A stretch of DNA of 64,000 nt from Alteriqipengyuania bathyomarina_B (GCF_038594605.1 NZ_JBCFZM010000001.1:434001-498000), one strand, 5' to 3'. Shown: positions 16,726 to 26,225, counted from the stretch's first letter. Translations and numbers: made by a program. The notes: generated by a model not told the origin, from the sequence alone.

Positions 16726-18320
16726 TGGAAGGTTTTCCCATTCTTACCCTGATGCTGGCCGTTCCGCTGATCGCGGCGGTGCTGTGCTTCTTCGTTAGCG
16801 CGTCCACCGCGCGCATGGTCGCGCTGGCAGCGACTCTGGCCAACCTCGCGCTGGGCATCCTGCTGTGGATCAATTTCGACATCGGCGGCGCACAGTGGCA
16901 GTTCCAGGAGGAAGCGAACCTGTTCGCGGGCTTCCAATATGCGCTCGGCATCGATGGCATCGCGCTGATGCTGATCATGCTCAGCGTCTTCCTGATGCCG
17001 ATCTGCATCCTCGCGAGCTGGACGAGCGTGACCAAGCGCGTCGGCGAATACATGGCTGCGTTCCTGATCATGGAACTGCTGATGATAGGCGTGTTCGCCG
17101 CGCAGGATATCCTGCTGTTCTACATCTTCTTCGAAGCCGGCCTGATCCCGATGTACCTGATTATCGGGATTTGGGGCGGGGCGGACCGCATCTACGCCAG
17201 CTTCAAGTTCTTCCTCTACACGCTGCTCGGCTCGGTCGTGATGCTGATCGCGATGCTGTGGATGATCAACGAGGCGGGGACGAGCGACATTCCCACGCTG
17301 CTGCAATACGATTTCGCGCCGGAAGCGCAGACGTGGCTGTGGCTCGCCTTCTTCGCCAGCTTTGCGGTTAAGATGCCGATGTGGCCGGTCCACACCTGGC
17401 TACCCGCAGCGCACGTTCAGGCGCCGACCGCAGGTTCGGTGATCCTTGCCGGCGTGCTGCTGAAGCTGGGTGGCTACGGTTTCATCCGCTTCAGCCTGCC
17501 GATGTTCCCCGAAGCATCCGCGCAGTTCATGTGGCTGGTCTTCGGCCTGTCGATGGTCGCGGTGGTCGTCACCAGTCTCATCGCGCTCGTCCAGCAGGAC
17601 ATGAAGAAGCTGATCGCCTATTCCTCGGTCGCCCACATGGCGATCGTGACGGCGGGCCTGTTCGCTTTCAATGTGCAAGGCCTCGAAGGTGCGATGGTGA
17701 TGATGCTGAGCCACGGGCTCGTGTCGGGCGCACTGTTCCTGTGCGTGGGCGTCATCTACGACCGGCTGCACACGCGGGAAATCAGCCGCTACGGTGGCCT
17801 TGCGACCAACATGCCTCGTTACGCGCTGTTTTTCCTGCTGTTCACGATGGCAGCCATTGGCCTGCCGGGGACCAGCGGCTTCGTGGCCGAGTTCGTGAGC
17901 CTCGCGGGGATCTATAAGGCGTCGAGCACCACCACATTCGTGCTGACCACCGGCATCATCCTTGGCGCAGGCTACATGCTCTATCTCTACCGCCGGGTCG
18001 TATTCGGCACGCAGGACAATGCCGACGCCGCTGCGATGCCCGACCTGAACGTGCGCGAATGGGCGATGCTGGCTCCGGTCGCCGCAGCAGTGCTGTGGAT
18101 GGGCGTCTATCCAGAGAGTTTCATTGCCCCGATGCGGAGCGATATTGCCGCAATCGAGGCGCGCATTGCGCGTGCCGCACCGCCGAGCGATGCCGCACTC
18201 GTCGCCGGGCAGCCCCGCGATCACGCTGCGAACTACATCGCGCATGACGAGGGCGAGGGCGAGCACGGCGGCGGCTCCGAACATGAAGGCGAGGACCACG
18301 GGTCCGAGGGCGAACACTGA
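16725..18320 (+). CDS. nuoM: NADH-quinone oxidoreductase subunit M
   Basis: A 531-residue ND4-type proton-pumping subunit with about 14 helices. Conserved segments include FEAGLIPMYLIIGIWGG and VHTWLPAAHVQAPTAGSVIL. The C-terminus ends in a soluble tail of about 30 residues dominated by His, Glu and Gly. The true ATG at 16725 overlaps the nuoL stop; longer in-frame versions run back into nuoL. Confidence 0.96.
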   Translation: MEGFPILTLMLAVPLIAAVLCFFVSASTARMVALAATLANLALGILLWINFDIGGAQWQFQEEANLFAGFQYALGIDGIALMLIMLSVFLMPICILASWTSVTKRVGEYMAAFLIMELLMIGVFAAQDILLFYIFFEAGLIPMYLIIGIWGGADRIYASFKFFLYTLLGSVVMLIAMLWMINEAGTSDIPTLLQYDFAPEAQTWLWLAFFASFAVKMPMWPVHTWLPAAHVQAPTAGSVILAGVLLKLGGYGFIRFSLPMFPEASAQFMWLVFGLSMVAVVVTSLIALVQQDMKKLIAYSSVAHMAIVTAGLFAFNVQGLEGAMVMMLSHGLVSGALFLCVGVIYDRLHTREISRYGGLATNMPRYALFFLLFTMAAIGLPGTSGFVAEFVSLAGIYKASSTTTFVLTTGIILGAGYMLYLYRRVVFGTQDNADAAAMPDLNVREWAMLAPVAAAVLWMGVYPESFIAPMRSDIAAIEARIARAAPPSDAALVAGQPRDHAANYIAHDEGEGEHGGGSEHEGEDHGSEGEH

Positions 18321-19783
18321 TGGACTACGCGACTTCCTTTGCCCTCGTCATTCCGGAACTGGTGCTGACCGGCTCCGGCCTGATCCTGCTGCTGATCGCC
18401 GCCTTTGGTGGTGAGAAGACCAGCGGTCTCGTGTCGATTCTCGCGGCGGTTGCGCTGGGCGCTGCGGGCTGCCTCGTCCTTCCGTCGTTGGTCGAAGGTG
18501 CGGGCGGCGCGACTGCGATGGCCTTCAACGGGCAGTTCAGTGCCGATGCTTTCGCTGCATTCGCGAAGCTGCTGACCTATCTCGCGGCAATCGGCTGCCT
18601 GATGATCGCACCCGGCTTCTTCGGTCGCCTCCGTGCGATGCGGCCCGAGTATCCGGTGCTTATCCTGTTTGCGACGCTGGGCATGAGCATCATGGTCTCT
18701 GCGACCGATCTGATGACGCTCTATGTCGGTCTCGAATTGAACAGCCTGGCCGCCTATGTGCTCGCCAGCTTCCTGCGCAATGACAGCCGTTCGGCCGAAG
18801 CCGGTCTCAAGTATTTCGTGCTCGGTGCGCTCGCCAGCGGCATCCTGCTATACGGGATGAGCCTCACATACGGCTTCACCGGTACGACGAGCTTTGCGGG
18901 CATTCGTATGGCACAGGAAGCCGGGCTCTCCACCGGTGCGCTGTTTGGCCTGATCTTCGTGCTCGCCGGTCTTGCGTTCAAGATCAGCGCCGTGCCGTTC
19001 CACATGTGGACGCCCGATGTTTACGAGGGTGCGCCGACGCCGGTGACGACCTTCTTCGCGACCGCGCCGAAGGTTGCCGCCATTGCGCTCACCGCGCGTG
19101 TCGCACTCGACGCTTTCGGGTCGCAACACGACGCATGGCGCCAGATCGTGATTTTCGCCGCGCTCGCCTCGATCGTGGTCGGTGCGCTGGGGGCCATCGG
19201 ACAGAACAATCTCAAGCGGCTGCTCGCCTATTCGTCGATCAACAATGTCGGTTTCATCCTGATCGGCCTCGCTGCCGCGACAGCGGGTGGCGCAAGCGCG
19301 ATGCTGTTCTACCTTGCGATCTATGTCGTGATGTCGCTCGGCAGCTTCGTTGCAATTCTCATGCTGCGCAATGGCGATGGCGAGAACCTGGAAACCTTCG
19401 ACGACATCGCAGGCCTTTCCAGCACGCGGTCGGCCATTGCCTGGTGTCTGCTGATCCTGATGTTCAGCCTTGCCGGCATTCCCCCGCTGATGGGCTTCTT
19501 CGCCAAGCTGGAGGTGTTCCGCGCGGTGGTTGAGGCGGGACTGATCCCGCTCGCGGTGATCGGCATCGCGGCAAGCGTGATCGGCGCGTTCTATTATATC
19601 AAGTTCGTCAAGGTGATGTTCTTCGACGAACCTGTGAACCGCGCGACCACGGGCGCCAGCACTGCCCAGTGGGCGATTCTGGCCATTTGCACGATCCTCA
19701 TCTCACCGGTCGGATGGTTCCTCTCGCGGGGGCTGGAGACGATGACGCAAGCGGCCGCTGCGGGGTTGTTCGCAGGCGTCTAA
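18320..19783 (+). CDS. nuoN: NADH-quinone oxidoreductase subunit N
   Basis: A 487-residue ND2-type antiporter-like subunit. It carries YVGLELNSLAAYVLASF (channel glutamate), the lysine-containing FKISAVPFHMWTPDVYEGAP, and the discontinuous-helix regions of the family. Last structural gene of complex I. birA begins 22 bases later with no visible terminator, so readthrough is likely. Confidence 0.96.
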   Translation: MDYATSFALVIPELVLTGSGLILLLIAAFGGEKTSGLVSILAAVALGAAGCLVLPSLVEGAGGATAMAFNGQFSADAFAAFAKLLTYLAAIGCLMIAPGFFGRLRAMRPEYPVLILFATLGMSIMVSATDLMTLYVGLELNSLAAYVLASFLRNDSRSAEAGLKYFVLGALASGILLYGMSLTYGFTGTTSFAGIRMAQEAGLSTGALFGLIFVLAGLAFKISAVPFHMWTPDVYEGAPTPVTTFFATAPKVAAIALTARVALDAFGSQHDAWRQIVIFAALASIVVGALGAIGQNNLKRLLAYSSINNVGFILIGLAAATAGGASAMLFYLAIYVVMSLGSFVAILMLRNGDGENLETFDDIAGLSSTRSAIAWCLLILMFSLAGIPPLMGFFAKLEVFRAVVEAGLIPLAVIGIAASVIGAFYYIKFVKVMFFDEPVNRATTGASTAQWAILAICTILISPVGWFLSRGLETMTQAAAAGLFAGV

Positions 19784-19805
19784 GCCTGCCGACGCCGGCA
19801 ACGCC

Positions 19806-20519
19806 TTGATCCGCACCGTCCCAGAGACCGGCTCGACCAACGCCGACCTTCTCGATGCGCTGCGCGAAGGCGATCCCTTGCGCGAAGGTGATTGGCTGGT
19901 CGCCGATCGCCAGATTTCGGGGCGGGGCCGTCAGGGCCGGGGTTGGCATGATGGCCACGGCAACTTCATGGGTTCGACCATCGTTCGCAACCAGCCCGGC
20001 CAACCGCCGGCGTATACGCTGTCATTGCTTACCGCGGTCGCGCTCTTCGATACGCTCCAGACGCTGCTTCCCACGCTGCATGGCCTGGTGCTCAAGTGGC
20101 CCAACGACTTGCTGATCGGGGATGCGAAGCTTTCAGGCATCCTGTTGGAGGCGGAGCGTGATGCGGTGGTCATCGGCATTGGCGTCAATCTGGTATCGGC
20201 GCCCGAGCTACCCGACCGGAAGAGCGCTGCGCTGACGCAATTCGGGCCGGCGCCCAATCGTGACGCTTTTGTCGAAAGTCTCGCCGCGCATTTCGCGGGC
20301 GAACTTGATCGCTGGCGGACCTACGGACTCGAGCCGCTGATCCGTACCTGGAACGCGGCAAGCATGGCAAAGGGAACGCCGCTCAGCGTGCACGAACCCA
20401 ATGGCGGCAGAGTGAGCGGGCATTTCGACGGGCTTCAGCCCGACGGGTCGATGCGGCTTCGCTTGGCCGACGGCACCACCCGTGTCATTCACGCAGGCGA
20501 TGTGATGCTGGCCCCTTGA
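19806..20519 (+). CDS. birA: Biotin--[acetyl-CoA-carboxylase] ligase
   Basis: A 237-residue biotin protein ligase without the DNA-binding domain found in E. coli BirA, so an enzyme and not a repressor. The catalytic fold shows ETGSTNADL, the biotinyl-AMP loop GRGRQGRGWHDG, and LKWPNDLLIGDAKLSGILLE with the catalytic lysine. The start appears to be TTG at 19806; no better in-frame start keeps the ETGSTN motif. The position directly after nuoN and before coaX is common in alphaproteobacteria. Confidence 0.92.
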   Translation: MIRTVPETGSTNADLLDALREGDPLREGDWLVADRQISGRGRQGRGWHDGHGNFMGSTIVRNQPGQPPAYTLSLLTAVALFDTLQTLLPTLHGLVLKWPNDLLIGDAKLSGILLEAERDAVVIGIGVNLVSAPELPDRKSAALTQFGPAPNRDAFVESLAAHFAGELDRWRTYGLEPLIRTWNAASMAKGTPLSVHEPNGGRVSGHFDGLQPDGSMRLRLADGTTRVIHAGDVMLAP

Positions 20520-20539
20520 TGCGGGCGGAAGGATAGCTG

Positions 20540-21322
20540 ATGCTTCTCGCGATCGATGTCGGAAACACCAACCTTGTCTTCGCGCTGTTCGACGGTGACG
20601 ACTTGCGCGCGCGCTGGCGCATCTCGACCGACGGACGGCGCACGGGCGACGAATACGCCGTGTGGCTGTTCCAGCTGCTGGGCATAGAGGGCGTGGCCCG
20701 CGAGGATATCACACACATCATCTTCGGTTCGGTCGTGCCGCGTGCAGACCATAACCTGACCGTGCTGTGCGAGAAGTATTTCGGGATCACCCCGATCGTC
20801 GCTGGGCAGGGCGCGGCGGCCTGGAATTTCGAGATCGACGTCGATCTGCCGAACACGCTGGGCGCAGACCGGGCGCTGAACTGCATTGCGGCGCATGCGC
20901 TGGTCGGCGGCGACATGATCGTGGTCGACTTCGGCACCGCGACGAAATTCGAGGCGGTCGATTACAATGGTGCCTACAAGGGAGGAATCATCGCGCCCGG
21001 CATCAACCTGTCGCTCGACGCGCTGGTCGGCAAGACCGCCAAGCTCCCGCGGATCGCGATCCACGCGCCCGAAACCGGCAGCGTGATCGGCCGTAATACC
21101 GAGGATCAGATGCTGATCGGCGTCTTCTGGGGCTATGTCGCGATGATGGAAGGCCTGATCGCGCGCATGAAGGCGGAGATCGGCAGACCGACCAAGGTTG
21201 TGGCCACCGGCGGTCTTTCGGTCTTGTTCGACGACCATACCGACATATTTGATGTGGTAGATACGGATTTGACGATACGCGGCCTGCAACTGCTCGCCCA
21301 GCGGTCGATCAACAAGGAATAG
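20540..21322 (+). CDS. coaX: Type III pantothenate kinase
   Basis: A 260-residue ASKHA-fold kinase that phosphorylates pantothenate, the first committed step of CoA synthesis. Visible motifs are AIDVGNTNLVFALF (phosphate 1, residues 4-17), GADRALNCIAAH, VVDFGTATKFEAV and GGIIAPGINLSLDAL. The length is normal. rnj starts one base after its stop. Confidence 0.95.
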   Translation: MLLAIDVGNTNLVFALFDGDDLRARWRISTDGRRTGDEYAVWLFQLLGIEGVAREDITHIIFGSVVPRADHNLTVLCEKYFGITPIVAGQGAAAWNFEIDVDLPNTLGADRALNCIAAHALVGGDMIVVDFGTATKFEAVDYNGAYKGGIIAPGINLSLDALVGKTAKLPRIAIHAPETGSVIGRNTEDQMLIGVFWGYVAMMEGLIARMKAEIGRPTKVVATGGLSVLFDDHTDIFDVVDTDLTIRGLQLLAQRSINKE

Positions 21323-21323
21323 A

Positions 21324-22979
21324 ATGAAAAAGAACTTCAAGCCGGAGAACGAACTCCTGTTTCTGGCGCTCGGCGGGTCGGGCGAAATCGGGATGAACGT
21401 CAATCTCTACGGCTGCGACGGTAAGTGGCTGATGGTCGATCTGGGTATGACTTTCGGCGCCAACGAATATCCGGGTATCGAACTGGTCTTCGCCGATCTC
21501 GAATTTATCGAGGACCGGGTGAAAGACCTGCTCGGCATCGTGCTGACCCATGCGCATGAGGATCATATCGGCGCAGTCCCCTATTTCGCGGCGGATCTTG
21601 GCGTGCCGCTGTACGCCACGCCGTTCACTGCCGATCTCGTCCGGCGCAAGCTGCAGGAAGCAGGATTGCAGGACGAGGTGCCCTTGCACATCGTGCGGGA
21701 AGGCGACGCCGACATGCAGATCGGCCCCTTCGGCATCCGCTACCTGCCGCTCGCGCATTCGATCGCCGAGGGCAATGCGCTCCTGATCGACACGCCCTAC
21801 GGCAAGGTCTTCCACACCGGGGACTGGAAGCTCGACGAAGACCCGATCATCGGCGAGCCTACCACCGAGGAAGAGCTGCGCGAGATTGGCGAGGACGGCG
21901 TGCTGGCGCTGGTCTGCGATAGCACCAACGTCTTCAATCCTGAACCGAGCGGTTCGGAAGGCGCGGTCTTCAAAGGGCTGCTGGAAGAGGTGCAGAACTG
22001 GCCCGACCGCCGGATCGTCGTCACCACCTTCGCCTCCAACGTCGCGCGGCTGCATACCCTGGGCGAGATCGCGAGGGAGACGGGCCGCGAGGTCGTGATC
22101 GCGGGCCGCTCGCTCGATCGCATCATCGAGGTCAGCCAGGCCAACGGCTATCTCACCGATTTCCCCGACCGGGTCGACTGGGATACGGCGATGAAGCTGC
22201 CGCGAAGCAAGGTCCTGATTCTTGCGACCGGCGGACAGGGCGAGCCGCGCGCAGCGCTCAGCCGGATGGCGGACAACAACCATCCGCTGGAACTGTCGCG
22301 CGGCGATGTCGTGCTGTTCTCCAGCCGCCAGATTCCGGGTAACGAGATTTCGATCGGCAAGGTGATGAACCAGCTGGCCGAACGCGGCATCGCGATGGTG
22401 ACCGACCGGCAGAGCATGATCCATGTCTCCGGTCACCCTGGTCGCCCCGAACTGCAGGCGCTTTACGAATGGCTGAAGCCCGAGGTGCTCGTCCCCGTCC
22501 ATGGCGAGGTGCGGCATATGCAGGAGCAGGCACGGCTCGGCCTGGCGGAGGGGATCCCGCACGCGATCTTCCAGAAGAACGGCGATATCGTCAGCCTCGC
22601 GCCGGGTGAGCCGGGCAAGATTGCCAAAGTGCCGACCGGGCGCCTCGTGCTTGATGGCGACATTATCGTGCCTGCCGATGGCGGCGCGATTACGGAGCGT
22701 CGCCGGCTCGCGCGTGACGGCGTATTGATCGTGGTGGTGACCGAGCAGGAAGATGTGACGATCCGCGCGCTCGGCATGCCGCTGGACGAGGACTTCCCCG
22801 ATTTCGTCGCCGAGGCGACCCGCGACGTTCAGGAGGCGTTGCGGCGCCTGCGTGGGCGCGATGCGAAAGACCCTGCTGCCCGGCAGGAGGCCGCACGTCT
22901 GGCCGCCCGCCGCGCTGCAAACCGATGGTCGGGCAAGAAGCCTCAGGTTCAGGTCGTCATGCCGGAAACGCAAGGATGA
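21324..22979 (+). CDS. rnj: Ribonuclease J
   Basis: A 551-residue metallo-beta-lactamase/beta-CASP ribonuclease with 5'-3' exonuclease and endonuclease activity on RNA. The zinc motif is HAHEDHIGAVPY (His76, His78, Asp80, His81), with HSIAEGNALLIDT and the beta-CASP domain in the middle, then HVSGHPGRPEL. Co-occurrence after coaX is usual in this group. It overlaps the DUF1467 gene by four bases. Confidence 0.94.
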   Translation: MKKNFKPENELLFLALGGSGEIGMNVNLYGCDGKWLMVDLGMTFGANEYPGIELVFADLEFIEDRVKDLLGIVLTHAHEDHIGAVPYFAADLGVPLYATPFTADLVRRKLQEAGLQDEVPLHIVREGDADMQIGPFGIRYLPLAHSIAEGNALLIDTPYGKVFHTGDWKLDEDPIIGEPTTEEELREIGEDGVLALVCDSTNVFNPEPSGSEGAVFKGLLEEVQNWPDRRIVVTTFASNVARLHTLGEIARETGREVVIAGRSLDRIIEVSQANGYLTDFPDRVDWDTAMKLPRSKVLILATGGQGEPRAALSRMADNNHPLELSRGDVVLFSSRQIPGNEISIGKVMNQLAERGIAMVTDRQSMIHVSGHPGRPELQALYEWLKPEVLVPVHGEVRHMQEQARLGLAEGIPHAIFQKNGDIVSLAPGEPGKIAKVPTGRLVLDGDIIVPADGGAITERRRLARDGVLIVVVTEQEDVTIRALGMPLDEDFPDFVAEATRDVQEALRRLRGRDAKDPAARQEAARLAARRAANRWSGKKPQVQVVMPETQG

Positions 22980-23254
22980 GCCCGTGGTCCATCCTTGCGA
23001 TCTATTTCCTCGTATGGATTTTCGTCGCCTTCGTGATGCTGCCCTTCGGCGTGCGGACGCATGAGGAGTTGGGGGAGGAACTGGTCCCGGGACAGGCCGA
23101 GAGCGCACCCGCAAACTTCCGGCCCGGCAGGCTTGCCCTGCGTGCCTCGGCGATTGCAGCGGTGCTGACCCTGATCTGGGTACTCAATTGGGAGAACGGG
23201 TGGGTCACCCGCGATATTTTCGACTTCATGCTGCCGCCGGGCGAGCGCGGTTAG
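22976..23254 (+). CDS. DUF1467 family small membrane protein
   Basis: A 92-residue protein with two hydrophobic helices and the DUF1467 hallmark LPFGVRTHEE followed by ELVPGQAESAP. The ATG at 22976 overlaps the rnj stop; the in-frame extension upstream lies in rnj. Function unknown, but coupling to rnj is recurrent in sphingomonads. It converges on the coiled-coil gene with only 22 bases between, and no terminator is visible. Confidence 0.88.
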   Translation: MSPWSILAIYFLVWIFVAFVMLPFGVRTHEELGEELVPGQAESAPANFRPGRLALRASAIAAVLTLIWVLNWENGWVTRDIFDFMLPPGERG

Positions 23255-23276
23255 ACTCCGCGGGGCGGGTCGTCGC

Positions 23277-25730
23277 TCAGCTCGTCCGCAGCCGCTCCAG
23301 CGCCTGGGCCACCGCCACGTAAAGCTTGCCGACCTCCGAGCCGAGCAGCGTTACTGCCAGTGCGTTGCCGTCGCGCGTGGACAGCAGGGTGCGCAGCATC
23401 GCCTCGAAATCGTGGATGTAACGGTTCACGTTGTCGCGGAAGTCCTCGTCTTCATCGTACAGCTCGGCGATTTCGCGTGCCTGACGATTGTCGAGCAAGC
23501 GCACCGCGCGGCGGGTGAAGACGCCCCGGTCCCCGCGCAGATAGCTTGCCCACGCTGTATCGGTGACCTCGCTAGAAAGCGATTTGGCAATGTCGATCGC
23601 ATTCGAATTGAGGCTCTCGGTAATGAGTGCCACGCGCCGCGCGAAGTCGTTATCGACCTGCTCTTCCGCCCGTTCGCGTGCCACCGACACCCGCGTTTCG
23701 AGATTACCCGCCAATTCGTTCACCAGCGCGAGCTGGTCGCGAAGCTGGCGTGCGGCATCGCGCGCCGCATCGGCGGAGCGTGACGTCGCCTCGCGCAATT
23801 CGGCAAGCGCCTCGTCGGCCTGTTTGCGCATCGAGGAGTTGAGGCCGTCGGCCGCATTCTCGCCGATCTGCACCCCCAGATCGCGGCCCTCGTCCGAACC
23901 GTAGCGCTCCAGTGCGCGGCGTGCCTTATCGGCCGCGCCCTCCAGTTGTTCGACCGCTTCGGAAACGCGGGTCGCCGTGGTTTCTGCTACCACGCCAGCT
24001 TCTTCGTCGAGGAGGGCGAGGGCGGTGCGCAGCGATGCGATATCTTCGGTCATCTTGTCGCGTGTCGATGCGAGGCGATCATCGATGCGGTCGGCAACAC
24101 CGAATATCTCCTCGCCCTTCTCGCGCGTCTCGATCACGTAGGAGGACAGGCGCTCGCTCTTTTCCGCACCCTCGTCGATCGTCCGGCGCAGCTTCTCGCC
24201 GTTCTCGGTCAGGGCGGCAAGCCGCGCTTCGGCTGCCTCCATCGCATCGGGCAGCACCTCGCGGCTGTGCTTTGCGCCTGCCTGAATCAATTCAAGCAGG
24301 CGAACCCCCGCCTCGGTCGCATCGTCCAGCCCGGTTTTTAGTGCCGAGAGGTCGGTGCTGCCGGCCGTGAGCCTCTTCTCCAGACCGTCGGTTGCATCGA
24401 GCAGGGTCTCGCGCGCGGACGAGGCATCTGCCGCGATTTCTGCAATTCGTGTACTAGCGGCAGCCAGCTGATCGGCAGCCGTGGCGCTGTGTTCGGCGAT
24501 TTCGCGCGAGATGGTCTCGTGGCATTCACGGCGTTCGGCCATCGCATCGTCGATCGCCTGAATTCGGCCTTCGAGTGCTTCGAGCGCGGTCTTCTCGACT
24601 TCTTCGAGGTTCGCGCGGCGCGCATCGATCCAGCCGACGAACTCGCGGTCGCGTGCCTTCATGGATTCGTCGATCCGCTCGGCCTCATCGCGCAGCGATG
24701 CGAGCCGCGACTGAGCCGAGCCCATCGCGGCCTCGTCGATCTGCTGCACCTCGCCGATGGCATCCGTCAGCCGCTCGCGAAGCTTGTCGATCCGAGCCTG
24801 CGCGGCAGCCAGCGCTTCCACCTCGCGTCCGTCGAGGTCGGCGCGGAAGCTCTCGCTCTGTTCGCGCAACGCGGTGAAGCGCGCGTCGGCCATGGCCTCG
24901 AGTTCGGAAACGCGATCGCCAAGGGTGGTCAGCGTGCGATCCACCTGGGTGCGGAAATGCTCGACATGGCGCTGGCTCGCTTCGCCATACTCGTTGAGCT
25001 TTGCGAGGCCCACGCCCAACCCGTCGAGCGCACCCTGCGCCTGGTCGCCAGCCGCCCCAACCGCATTGGTAGCATCGCGTGAGGCATTGGCGATCACCGG
25101 CAAATCGTCGCGGAGCCGGGCCATGTTGGCGAGCGCGGTTTCGGAAATTCGCGCGATCCGCTCGACCTCTTCGCCATTCTCGGCAACCAGCGCCTCGATC
25201 CGGTCGGCATTCTGCGAAAGGCGCGAGGCGGCGACTCGGCCATGCGATTCCAGCTCGCGCGTCTGCCGGGTGAGGAACTCGCGGGCGAGGCTCAGCTCGC
25301 GATTGATTGTGGTGAGCCGCGTTTCCAGCTCGGCAATGTCGGTTGCCGCTGCTCTTGCGGTATGGCGAAAGCGCGCGCTTTGCCGCCCGAGCCGCTGGCT
25401 CGCGGCGAACCACACGAACGCAATGAGCAGCGCTGGCACCGACCATTCGCCGATCGCTGCGCTCCAACCCGCCAGATCGAGTGCGGCGAAACTGGCGGGC
25501 CCGCGCGCCATCGCAAACAGCGCGGTCCAGCCGATCAGAGCCAATGCGGCGATTGCAGTCGCGACCGGGCTGGCGAAGAACGGCATATGGTCGGGCGCAT
25601 CGGTGTCTTCGTCTTCGAGCCGTTCCGCGTCGTGCATGGTGACGTGCGCATCCTCTACGCGCGGCGTTTCCTCGCTCTCGGCGATCGCGCCGTTTTCATC
25701 CACGGCTCTGATCGATGATCCCCCGCTCAT
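23277..25730 (-). CDS. Large membrane-anchored coiled-coil protein, TipN-like architecture
   Basis: An 817-residue protein. After an acidic cytoplasmic N-terminus (1-50) come two hydrophobic helices (about 52-74 and 88-110) and then roughly 600 residues of Ala/Glu/Arg/Asp-rich coiled coil. A conserved-looking globular end follows, with segments such as YLRGDRGVFTRRAVRLL and FEAMLRTLLSTRDGNALAV. The same order, two N-terminal helices then a long cytoplasmic coiled coil, is that of Caulobacter polarity factor TipN (about 880 residues). Sequence homology is not shown here, so the assignment is architectural only. It is divergent from the Hpt-like gene. Confidence 0.8.
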   Translation of the reverse strand: MSGGSSIRAVDENGAIAESEETPRVEDAHVTMHDAERLEDEDTDAPDHMPFFASPVATAIAALALIGWTALFAMARGPASFAALDLAGWSAAIGEWSVPALLIAFVWFAASQRLGRQSARFRHTARAAATDIAELETRLTTINRELSLAREFLTRQTRELESHGRVAASRLSQNADRIEALVAENGEEVERIARISETALANMARLRDDLPVIANASRDATNAVGAAGDQAQGALDGLGVGLAKLNEYGEASQRHVEHFRTQVDRTLTTLGDRVSELEAMADARFTALREQSESFRADLDGREVEALAAAQARIDKLRERLTDAIGEVQQIDEAAMGSAQSRLASLRDEAERIDESMKARDREFVGWIDARRANLEEVEKTALEALEGRIQAIDDAMAERRECHETISREIAEHSATAADQLAAASTRIAEIAADASSARETLLDATDGLEKRLTAGSTDLSALKTGLDDATEAGVRLLELIQAGAKHSREVLPDAMEAAEARLAALTENGEKLRRTIDEGAEKSERLSSYVIETREKGEEIFGVADRIDDRLASTRDKMTEDIASLRTALALLDEEAGVVAETTATRVSEAVEQLEGAADKARRALERYGSDEGRDLGVQIGENAADGLNSSMRKQADEALAELREATSRSADAARDAARQLRDQLALVNELAGNLETRVSVARERAEEQVDNDFARRVALITESLNSNAIDIAKSLSSEVTDTAWASYLRGDRGVFTRRAVRLLDNRQAREIAELYDEDEDFRDNVNRYIHDFEAMLRTLLSTRDGNALAVTLLGSEVGKLYVAVAQALERLRTS

Positions 25731-25801
25731 ATCCGGCGACCTAGCATCTTTCCCATACGGTTAAACCCCGCCTTAACTCTTCGGCTTCTAGTTACGGCAC
25801 C

Positions 25802-26113
25802 ATGGCTCTCGAAAATGCTGCCTTTACTGCCACGCTCGCCGCTGCTGCGGGAGACGACCCCGCGCTGCTCAACGAGCTGCGCGGCGCATTTCGCGAAAGC
25901 CTTGCCCAGCAAATCGATCTTTTGCGCCGAGCGCGATGCGATGGCAACTGGGTGATTGCGGCACAACGGATCAAGGGGCTTGCCGCGAGCTTCCATGCCG
26001 AAGAACTGCTGGTCCTCGCGCAGAACGCGATCGACGCTGCACCGGGCGATCCTGTGGCGCTGCGCGGGCTCGAAGCTTTCCTCGCCGAATTCGACGATAT
26101 CGACACCCGCTGA
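25802..26113 (+). CDS. Hpt-like helical protein lacking the phospho-histidine
   Basis: A 103-residue all-helical protein whose centre, AAQRIKGLAASFHAEEL (residues 53-69), aligns with the histidine-phosphotransfer motif AHxLKGxxxxxGAxxL. The Lys-Gly pair is kept (Lys58, Gly59) but the phospho-accepting His is Gln55. It may be a docking or sequestering partner for a receiver domain rather than a phosphodonor. It heads a three-gene plus-strand group leading to a kinase-like protein without its His, and is divergent from the coiled-coil gene. An alternative reading is an unrelated helical bundle. Confidence 0.78.
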   Translation: MALENAAFTATLAAAAGDDPALLNELRGAFRESLAQQIDLLRRARCDGNWVIAAQRIKGLAASFHAEELLVLAQNAIDAAPGDPVALRGLEAFLAEFDDIDTR

Positions 26114-26126
26114 GCGTGATTTTCGC

Positions 26127-26147
26127 GCGATCCGTGTATTGGATCGC
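26127..26147. other. Perfect 7-bp hairpin after the Hpt-like gene
   Basis: GCGATCC and GGATCGC pair around the loop GTGTATT, 14 bases after the stop codon. No T-run follows on either strand, so this is not a standard terminator. It could act in mRNA 3' end protection. Confidence 0.4.
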
Positions 26148-26183
26148 ACGTGACGCACCCTAAATCGCAAAAATGTAGATACG

Positions 26184-26225
26184 GGCTCGTCCGGTCGGTG
26201 TGCGGCAATGCAAGCCGACCGAGCC
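26184..26225 (+). other. Interrupted stem-loop upstream of the unknown gene at 26310
   Basis: GGCTC-(4 nt)-GGTCGG pairs with CCGACC-GAGCC around a 16-base loop: an inner 6-bp and an outer 5-bp stem with a one-sided bulge. It ends about 85 bases before the start codon and may be a leader structure. Confidence 0.4.

Noticed and set aside
25761..25777. Possible CtrA site TTAA-N8-TTAAC in the divergent gap of the coiled-coil and Hpt-like genes
   Set aside because: The consensus spacing is seven, and here it is eight. Attractive given the cell-cycle hypothesis but not good enough to call.
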